Positions 24,888-31,094 of a stretch of DNA of 64,000 nt are shown here, piece by piece; the first letter of the stretch is position 1; each line of letters opens with the position of its first letter. A program made the position numbers and the translations under genes. The stretch covers positions 62,001 to 126,000 of the forward strand of contig NZ_LZRD01000017.1 of assembly GCF_001687325.1 (NCBI RefSeq), in the 5' to 3' direction. This DNA is from Streptomyces sp. PTY087I2 (lineage in GTDB: Bacteria > Actinomycetota > Actinomycetes > Streptomycetales > Streptomycetaceae). The notes below the pieces were generated by a model that was given only the letters and a program-made list of their open reading frames with translations, was not told where the DNA came from and ran no database searches.

Positions 24888-27007
24888 CACTGGTCTCCCA
24901 CAATCCCTTCGGCCTTGTCGTTCCCGTCGTTGGCAGCCGCTCCGATGGTGTCGTAGACGCCGAAGTCCTTCGAGTAACCCTCGTGGCTCGGGTCCTTGGC
25001 CCAGTCCTCGTTCGCCCGGTACCACTCATCAGCGATAGCCCGAAGCTGGCCGTTCCGAACGGCGTAGGCATCTTTGTGTTCCGCCTGGGAAGTTGCGTTG
25101 ATCTCATTCTCCTTGTCCTTGACCCAGGCTGACGTGATGGCATCGATGCCTCGCTGGAGGGGGTCACCCAGAGTCCCGCCGCCGAGCGGCGTGAGGATGC
25201 CGCCCACGAGGTGGTACGTCCACATCTTCTTCCACGAAGCGTCGGTAAGATCTCCCTCCTTCTTGTCGTTGGTAGCCTGATATCTGGCCTCCTCCAGGAA
25301 CCCAACAGTGCGGCCGGCCTTCTTGAGGCTGTCCTCGGGGCTTTTCTCCTCAGGGTCGGTCTTGGTTGCCTCGGTGTGGATGTCACCGAGGATGGCGATG
25401 TTCATCTGCTCCGTGAGCAGGCCGTACGTGTCCTTGTTACGGGAGATCTGCTTGCTCACTTCCATGAGCTGACCGGAATCGAGGCCCTTGGAACCCAGAG
25501 GATCGCTCATCGACTTGTGCACGGCTTCTCCGTGATTGCCCATGGCTCTGGCCATGTCGTCACGCAGCTCGGCCGGGAAGTCGTTCTTGGTCTGTGCGAG
25601 GAACTCCAGCGAGCGCTTCATCGCTTCGCTCTGCTCCGGGGTGTGATCCCCGAACCTCACACCGTCGACGTCCGGGTCGCTGACGCCCGAGACCGCCGCG
25701 AACATGGCCTTGCCCGTGGCCTCCAGCGCCGGATTGGGGCCATCGTCCAAGGGCGTGTCATCGAAGGACGGGCGTTCCTTGAGCACCCACTTCGCATTGT
25801 CCTGCGGTTCTTCGGTGTTGAAGAACTCCGTAGAGGCGTCCGGGCTGTTGGAGAGTGCCGTCATGAAGCCGGTCATCGGGTCGCGGCCGAAGTCCTTGTC
25901 GTCCATGAAGTTCATCTTCGGCATGTTCGGGCCACCGACCCCGCCGGACCAGTAGTTGCCCGGGGCCTTCATCTTCTTCTCGGTCTCGACCAGCGAGTTG
26001 CCGTACTTGTTCAGGAACTGGTCGTCGTAGTCCCCGACCCGCATCAGGTTGCTCATCAGCTGGAAGCCCCACACCTGCGAACCACGCGTCTGGTAGCGCT
26101 CGCCCGCCGACTTCACCATGTCGTTCTCCCACGCACGCATCGCAGGACTGTCCGACTGGGTGGCGCCGGCGAGAGTGAGGCTGAGGTTCTTCTGGAAGTC
26201 GCCGAGCTGGTTCAGTTGAGTGCGGGCGAGGTCGTTCGAGGTCGAGACGTCGGTGAGGTCCGCCCAGAAGTCCAGGGTTCCCTTCGCACCGAGGGTGGTA
26301 GCGAACTTCTCCTGGAACAAAGGGTCGTTCTTGTACGCGTCGAGGGTCGCGTTGAGCTTCCGAAACTCGGCGGGCGACATCTCATCACCCTTGTCCTTGA
26401 TGACCTTCGCCGCCTCCTCCGCCTTCTTCAACGCATCTGCTGCGGAGTCGCGGTCCTTGTACTGCGCGCCGGAGAATCCCAGGTCGGCCTGATCGGCGAT
26501 GGCCTTCAGAACCTTCGCGGCGCTGGTGTCGCTCTCGGTCGCCCGGTTCAGTATCCGCTGTACGTCGTCCCGCAGGTGGTCCACGTCCTGCTGCGAATGA
26601 TCCGCGACCTCGGTGCCCTTGGCCGCCCGGTCGGGGTGGATGAGCATCGTGACGGTGAAGCCGCCGTTGCCGGTGGGCACCACCGTGATGTTCTTCTTAC
26701 GGCCACGCTCCAGCGCCTGGTCCAGCTCTCCCTTGTACTCCACGAGCTCATCGCGGGTGTCCTTGAGGATGTTGTGGATCGTCGTCGCCTGGGTGTGGGC
26801 ATCGCCGAACTCGCCCACGGTCTTCATGATGAACTCCCGGGACACCGTGGCGTTCACACCGGCCCAGCTCGCCTTGTCCGCCTTGGCCTTGAGATCGTCG
26901 CGGGCATCGCTCTCCAGCGTCTTGAGCTTGTCGACCACACCCTTCCAGGCACTGATGGCCTCGTTGAGCTTGGAGAAGTTCCCATCACGCAGCGTTTCGA
27001 GATCCAT
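24887..27007 (-). CDS. Large WXG/LXG-like helical protein, possible type VII secretion substrate
   Basis: The product is 706 aa, hydrophilic, with no signal peptide or membrane helix. The first 100 residues are a long helical hairpin with a Trp near position 48 (KADKASWAGVNATVSREFIM), like the W-x-G type N-domain of ESX/type VII substrates. A central conserved block includes NGGFTVTMLIHPDRAAKG and DPMTGFMTALSNSPDASTEF; the C-terminus includes SWKKMWTYHLVGGILTPLGG. Similar large proteins recur in Streptomyces genomes. Codon use is slightly more AT-rich than in neighbours. No toxin domain or ESX machinery is seen in the window. The downstream lipoprotein is coupled. Confidence 0.78.
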   Translation of the reverse strand: MDLETLRDGNFSKLNEAISAWKGVVDKLKTLESDARDDLKAKADKASWAGVNATVSREFIMKTVGEFGDAHTQATTIHNILKDTRDELVEYKGELDQALERGRKKNITVVPTGNGGFTVTMLIHPDRAAKGTEVADHSQQDVDHLRDDVQRILNRATESDTSAAKVLKAIADQADLGFSGAQYKDRDSAADALKKAEEAAKVIKDKGDEMSPAEFRKLNATLDAYKNDPLFQEKFATTLGAKGTLDFWADLTDVSTSNDLARTQLNQLGDFQKNLSLTLAGATQSDSPAMRAWENDMVKSAGERYQTRGSQVWGFQLMSNLMRVGDYDDQFLNKYGNSLVETEKKMKAPGNYWSGGVGGPNMPKMNFMDDKDFGRDPMTGFMTALSNSPDASTEFFNTEEPQDNAKWVLKERPSFDDTPLDDGPNPALEATGKAMFAAVSGVSDPDVDGVRFGDHTPEQSEAMKRSLEFLAQTKNDFPAELRDDMARAMGNHGEAVHKSMSDPLGSKGLDSGQLMEVSKQISRNKDTYGLLTEQMNIAILGDIHTEATKTDPEEKSPEDSLKKAGRTVGFLEEARYQATNDKKEGDLTDASWKKMWTYHLVGGILTPLGGGTLGDPLQRGIDAITSAWVKDKENEINATSQAEHKDAYAVRNGQLRAIADEWYRANEDWAKDPSHEGYSKDFGVYDTIGAAANDGNDKAEGIVGDQ

Positions 27008-27341
27008 CAGCGCTGGGTCCTCTCGGTGAAGCCCTCATCGGCTCCCACTCGTCCCATGCCATCAAGCACCCTCCCCCGTCGGTAACGCCCCTCATTGAGC
27101 GATCTTCTTAACCTACCAATGGCTCCCGACCGCTCAGAGACTCCGTGCCGTACGGGAAATGCCCGAACTCCCGGCGAGGTCCCGGGCGGGGAACAACACC
27201 CCCCAGGGCGGGGGCGGAACCCGTCCCCGGGCGGGGGTGCCGCGCGGATCCGGTCCCTAGCGTTCAAGGGGTCAAGATCCATTCGGAACGGCCCGGCCCC
27301 ACAGCCGCGCGCCGCTTCCTCGCGTGAAAGGTGTGAGCCTC
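27008..27341 (+). promoter_or_regulatory. Leader and promoter region of the lantibiotic operon
   Basis: This 334-bp gap separates the minus-strand WXG-like gene from the alpha precursor and must hold both promoters. A -10-like TAGCGT lies at 27258-27263 and two TCAAG direct repeats at 27264-27276, 66-78 bp before the precursor start. A GC-rich stretch with several G and C runs occurs at 27170-27240. No convincing -35 is visible, so the exact promoter is not assigned. Confidence 0.4.
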
Positions 27342-27527
27342 ATGGCGAACCCCAACGTCGGCATCCTCGAAGAGATCGACGACCAGAACCTCGACGCCGT
27401 CAGCGCCGCCGGTCAGGGCTGGGGAACCATCGTGTCCTCCCTGAGCTGCTACGGCGCCAGCTACGTCCTGGGGAACAACGGGAACTTCTGCACGGCCACC
27501 GCCGAGTGCCAGAACAACTGCAAGTGA
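27342..27527 (+). CDS. lanA1: Two-component lantibiotic alpha-peptide precursor (class II)
   Basis: The precursor is 61 aa. The leader (1-24, acidic, MANPNVGILEEIDDQNLDAV) ends in SAAG, a double-glycine-type site for LanT. The 37-residue core has four Cys (12, 26, 32, 36 of the core) and seven Ser/Thr. Its second half, LGNNGNFCTATAECQNNCK, matches the lipid II-binding half of lichenicidin alpha and haloduracin alpha. Predicted rings by spacing are Ser8-Cys12, Ser16-Cys26, Thr27-Cys32 and Thr29-Cys36; Thr5, Ser9 and Ser11 could remain dehydrated. AAAGGTGTGAG precedes ATG 27342. A strong hairpin follows, then lanM1. Confidence 0.93.
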   Translation: MANPNVGILEEIDDQNLDAVSAAGQGWGTIVSSLSCYGASYVLGNNGNFCTATAECQNNCK

Positions 27528-27532
27528 CCGTA

Positions 27533-27560
27533 TGACGCCGGGACCCACCTCCCGGCGTCA
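27533..27560 (+). terminator. Hairpin between lanA1 and lanM1 (partial terminator/processing site)
   Basis: A perfect 10-bp stem TGACGCCGGG/CCCGGCGTCA with 8-base loop begins six bases after the alpha-precursor stop. It is followed by a C/T-rich tract rather than a clean T run. Such hairpins after precursor genes allow high precursor mRNA with limited read-through into the modification enzyme. Confidence 0.65.
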
Positions 27561-27660
27561 CCTCCCCCTCCCCTCCCGAGGGGCAGCCCTCCGAGGGCAC
27601 TCCCCTCCCTTCCCTCCCGTCACTCCCCGCCCTCCCCGCCCCGTCCTGGATCCGGTGTTC

Positions 27661-30600
27661 ATGAACAGTCACGACGTCTCCCCCGGCACCGCCGAAGCGC
27701 TGCGGACGTATCTGCCGGAGCTCACCGACCCCGAGCTGATCGCGCACGTCGAGGAACGGCTGCGGGCAGCGGCGGCAGCGGACGAGGGCGAGCAGGACCA
27801 GGAGCTGCCCGAAGCGCCCCCCGCCTACGACCCGTCCCTCGATCCCGACGGGCTCTTCCACGACTACTTCCGGCACTTCGTCGCGCCCTGGACCGGCCGT
27901 GTACGCCATGCCGCCGCGCAGTCGCCCACGATCGCCGCGCCGCAGCGGATCGTCGACGACTTCGTCACGCACCAGACCGGGCTCGTCTCCCGGCTGATGA
28001 TCCGGACCCTGGTCGAGGAGCTGCACCGGCGGCGCACGGCCGGCCTGCTCGACGGCGAGACGCCCGAGGAGCGATACGCCGCCTTCCGGCGGTGGACCAA
28101 CAGCCCTGCCGGGCATGGCGAGTTGACCGCGCGCTATCCGCACCTCTTCTCCCTCGTGGGCCGCCAGGTCGAGGCCTCCGCACGGTACGTCGTCGAGATC
28201 ATCGATGAAATCGGTTCTGCCGCACAGCAGTTGGGCGCGCTCCTGTCGGACGGCGGTCCGGAACTCCCCCGCGTCGAGCGTCTCGTCCTCGGCGAGGGCG
28301 ACACCCACAACGGCGGGCGCTCCGTCGCGCAGGTCCTGTTCACCGACGGCGGCCGTGTGCTCTACAAGCCGCACCCCATCGGCGCGGAGGCCGGCTACAG
28401 CTCCTTCGTGTCCTGGATGAACGGCCGGCTCGGCACCGATCTGCCGACCGTCGCCGTGGTCCCCACCGAGCACGGCGGGTTCGTGGAGTTCATCCCGACC
28501 GAGGAGTACGCGGGCGAGCAGAAGGACTACTTCGCCCGGATCGGCACCCTCGCGGGGATCCTCTTCCTGCTGCGGGCCACCGACATCCACTTCGAGAACA
28601 TGGTGTCCTGCGCCGCCGGGCCCGTCGTCATCGACACCGAGACCCTGCTGTCGCCCCGGCTCAGTCTCCCCGAGGCGTACGACGACGGCGCGGCCTCGAA
28701 GATCGGGGCGCTCACGCTCCGGGAATCGATCATCGGGTCCGGGCTGCTGCCGCTCGTCGTGCGTTCGGGCAGCGACGACGAGGGCATGGACATCGGCGCG
28801 ATCGGCTACGACACCGGTCAGCGTTCCCCGTACAAGTCGCTGAGCCTCCAGAACCCGGGGCGCGACGACATGTTCGTCGGGATGGTGACCACGACGACCA
28901 CCGCCGCCAACGCCAACCTCGCCGTGCAGCGCGCCACCCAGCTGCCCGTCAACGACCAACGGGACATTGTCAAGCGCGAGTTCGGCCGGGTGCTGCGGTA
29001 CGCGGCGGACCACCCCGACGCCGTCGCCCACGCCGTCGAGGAGTTCCTCGGCGATGTGCAGTTCCGGCACGTCAACCAGGCGACCATCTTCTACACGCAG
29101 TTGCTGCGCATGGCGACCCACCCGCACGCCATGGCCGACCCGGTCGTCCGCGCCGCCGTCCTGAACCGGGTCGTCCTGCGCACCGGCGACTCCCCCGAGA
29201 TCGCCGACGCCGAGGTCCGGCAGATGGCCCGGGGCGACGTGCCGTACTTCTCGTACACCGCCAGGTCCCGCGCGCTGGGCTCGACGGACGGGACCGTACG
29301 GGCCGACGCCCTCGCCGAACCGCCGCTGACCACCGTGCGCGAGCGGATCCACGGGCTCGACGAGACCGTCATCGAGCGCGAACTGCGCCTGATCGACTTC
29401 TCGTTCGTCAACAAGCTGCCCACCGACCAGGAGGAGACCGGGTTCGTCCCCGTACGCCCGGCGGGGAAGCCCGCTGTCGCCGTGGACCGGGGCCGGTTCG
29501 TCGACGAGGCCGTACGGATCGGGGAGCGGCTGCTCGCGACCCGGGTGGCGAGCACCGAGTCCCGCCACCCGGCGACCTGGATCGCCCCGCAGGTCACCAC
29601 CGACTCGCAGAGCCAGTGGAGCCCGGGGACCCTCGGCTACGACCTGTACGGCGGCAGCCCCGGCCCCGCCCTCGTCCTCGCCGCCCTCGCCCGCGAGACG
29701 GGCCGGGCGGACTTCGCGGCGGCGGCACGCAGCGTGCTGGACCCCGTCGAGGAGCAGCTGCGCGGCGGGCAGCTCGCCGAGCAGGGGGTGTCGGTGGGCG
29801 GGATGACCGGGATGGCCGGGACCGCGTACGCCCTCGTCGTGGCGCGCGGGCTGCTGGACGAGCCGGACGCCGGGCGTCTCGGCGAGCTGGCGCGGGAGCT
29901 GGCCCGCTGCTCGGGGGCCGAGGCCGGCACCGACTTCCTCAGCGGTATGGCGGGCGCGCTGGCCGTCGGGCTCGCGCTGCACGAGCGCGCCACCGACCCG
30001 GCCGAGCGGGCGGTCGTCGCCGAGGCGGTCCGCACGATCGCCGCCCGGGAGACCGAGGCGCTCGGCGGCCTCGGCCTGGCGGACCCGCGGGTCACCCCGT
30101 ACACCGGTTACGCGCACGGGGCGATGGGCATCGCGCCCGTACTGCTGCGCTACGGAGCCGAGTTCGACGACCCGGGCGTGCACGGACTCGGCCTGCGGAT
30201 CCTCGGCGCCGTGCTCGACGCGCAGGAGGACGGCGACCGCGACTGGCCGCGTGTCTGGGGCGAGCCGGAGCGCTCGTACGGCTGGTGCCACGGGGCCCCC
30301 GGCATGCTGCTGGGCGCGCTGATGAGCAACGAGTACGCGCCCGGCGCCGTCTCCCGCCCGGTCCTGGACCGGCTGGCCGGGCTGACCCTGGCCCGCGGCT
30401 TCGGCAACAACCCGACGTACTGCCACGGCGACCTGGCCTGCGCGGAGATCGTCGGGCTCGGGCAGCAGCTCGTCCCCGGCCTGTTCGGCGAGAGCAGCCG
30501 GGCGGGAAGCCACGGCGACGGCCTCGACGACCTGTATCCGCGGCTCTTCGACCAGGTCGTGGAGCGGTACGGGCAGCGCTCCGACACCAAGTACGCCTAC

Positions 30601-30696
30601 ACCAACAGCCTCATGGTCGGGGAGGCCGGACTCGCCTGGTCCGTCCTCCGCCACCTGGACCCGGGGAACCACCCTTCCCTGCTGCGCTTCGCCTAG
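27661..30696 (+). CDS. lanM1: Class II lanthionine synthetase LanM (first copy)
   Basis: The product is about 1011 aa, a bifunctional dehydratase-cyclase. The N-terminal dehydratase (DUF4135) has GDTHNGGRSVAQ near 213, YKPH near 235, DIHFEN near 307 and VIDTETLLSP. The C-terminal LanC-like cyclase has zinc ligands in GWCHGAPG (about 875) and YCHGDLAC (about 920). It phosphorylates and eliminates Ser/Thr of the precursor, then adds Cys to form (methyl)lanthionine. ATG 27661 is chosen as the family-like start; the longer frame is Pro/Arg-rich filler across the hairpin. It lies directly downstream of the alpha precursor, its probable substrate. Confidence 0.95.
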   Translation: MNSHDVSPGTAEALRTYLPELTDPELIAHVEERLRAAAAADEGEQDQELPEAPPAYDPSLDPDGLFHDYFRHFVAPWTGRVRHAAAQSPTIAAPQRIVDDFVTHQTGLVSRLMIRTLVEELHRRRTAGLLDGETPEERYAAFRRWTNSPAGHGELTARYPHLFSLVGRQVEASARYVVEIIDEIGSAAQQLGALLSDGGPELPRVERLVLGEGDTHNGGRSVAQVLFTDGGRVLYKPHPIGAEAGYSSFVSWMNGRLGTDLPTVAVVPTEHGGFVEFIPTEEYAGEQKDYFARIGTLAGILFLLRATDIHFENMVSCAAGPVVIDTETLLSPRLSLPEAYDDGAASKIGALTLRESIIGSGLLPLVVRSGSDDEGMDIGAIGYDTGQRSPYKSLSLQNPGRDDMFVGMVTTTTTAANANLAVQRATQLPVNDQRDIVKREFGRVLRYAADHPDAVAHAVEEFLGDVQFRHVNQATIFYTQLLRMATHPHAMADPVVRAAVLNRVVLRTGDSPEIADAEVRQMARGDVPYFSYTARSRALGSTDGTVRADALAEPPLTTVRERIHGLDETVIERELRLIDFSFVNKLPTDQEETGFVPVRPAGKPAVAVDRGRFVDEAVRIGERLLATRVASTESRHPATWIAPQVTTDSQSQWSPGTLGYDLYGGSPGPALVLAALARETGRADFAAAARSVLDPVEEQLRGGQLAEQGVSVGGMTGMAGTAYALVVARGLLDEPDAGRLGELARELARCSGAEAGTDFLSGMAGALAVGLALHERATDPAERAVVAEAVRTIAARETEALGGLGLADPRVTPYTGYAHGAMGIAPVLLRYGAEFDDPGVHGLGLRILGAVLDAQEDGDRDWPRVWGEPERSYGWCHGAPGMLLGALMSNEYAPGAVSRPVLDRLAGLTLARGFGNNPTYCHGDLACAEIVGLGQQLVPGLFGESSRAGSHGDGLDDLYPRLFDQVVERYGQRSDTKYAYTNSLMVGEAGLAWSVLRHLDPGNHPSLLRFA

Positions 30697-30731
30697 GGCA
30701 CGGCCACAACGCGACGGCGCACCCACGAACC

Positions 30732-30753
30732 GGGCCCGCATCCTGCCGGGCCC
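30732..30753 (+). terminator. Weak hairpin between lanM1 and lanA2
   Basis: GGGCCCGCA and TGCCGGGCCC pair with one bulged base across a three-base loop, 36 bp after the lanM1 stop. No T-tract follows. It could be a partial terminator or an RNA processing site ahead of the beta precursor. Confidence 0.35.
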
Positions 30754-30795
30754 TGGCACCACCCATCCACGCAGGAAGAACAGAGAGGAACCGTC

Positions 30796-30996
30796 ATGGG
30801 CGACATCGCCATGAACGACGCCACCGGATACGTCAGCGCCGACGAGCTCGTCGAGCTCGCGGACGCGCCGGACTCGCTGGCCGCGGGCATCACGCCCACC
30901 ATCGTCCCGGCCACCGCCGTCACCACCGTCATCGTCGGCGCCAGCGCCGCGATGCAGGGCGGCTGCCCGACGAGCGGCTGCACCAAGCGCTGCTGA
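30796..30996 (+). CDS. lanA2: Two-component lantibiotic beta-peptide precursor (class II)
   Basis: The precursor is 66 aa. The leader (1-31; YVSADELVELADAPDSLAAG at its end) stops at AAG, the same double-glycine-type site as the alpha leader. The 35-residue core starts ITPTIVPATAVTTVIVGASA and ends GGCPTSGCTKRC, the C-terminal pattern of lichenicidin beta and haloduracin beta (CPTTKCTSxC). It has three Cys (26, 31, 35) and nine Ser/Thr. Predicted C-terminal rings are Thr28-Cys31 and Thr32-Cys35; Cys26 probably closes on Ser19 or an upstream Thr. GAGAGGAA precedes ATG 30796. A very strong hairpin follows before lanM2. Confidence 0.92.
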   Translation: MGDIAMNDATGYVSADELVELADAPDSLAAGITPTIVPATAVTTVIVGASAAMQGGCPTSGCTKRC

Positions 30997-31016
30997 ATCC
31001 GCTGAGCCGGTGCGGT

Positions 31017-31053
31017 GCGGGCGCCCCGGAACTGGTACTTCCGGGGCGCCCGC
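31017..31053 (+). terminator. Strong hairpin between lanA2 and lanM2
   Basis: A perfect 15-bp GC-rich stem (GCGGGCGCCCCGGAA and its complement) has a 7-base loop CTGGTAC and starts 20 bases after the beta-precursor stop. No T-tract follows. It mirrors the hairpin after lanA1, so both precursors are separated from their synthetase by an attenuator-like structure. Confidence 0.7.
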
Positions 31054-31094
31054 CCCCACCCTCCCACCTTCGACGACGGCAAGAGAGTCCCCGA

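Noticed and set aside
25211..27085. 624-codon plus-strand frame opposite the WXG-like gene
   Set aside because: No domain, His/Val/Leu-biased antisense composition; the minus frame has the coherent helical protein and coupled lipoprotein.
27400..31059. 1219-codon open frame on the minus strand opposite lanA1-lanM1-lanA2
   Set aside because: It is a GC-skew shadow: Arg/Gly/Val-rich, no domains, and crosses two precursor genes and hairpins.
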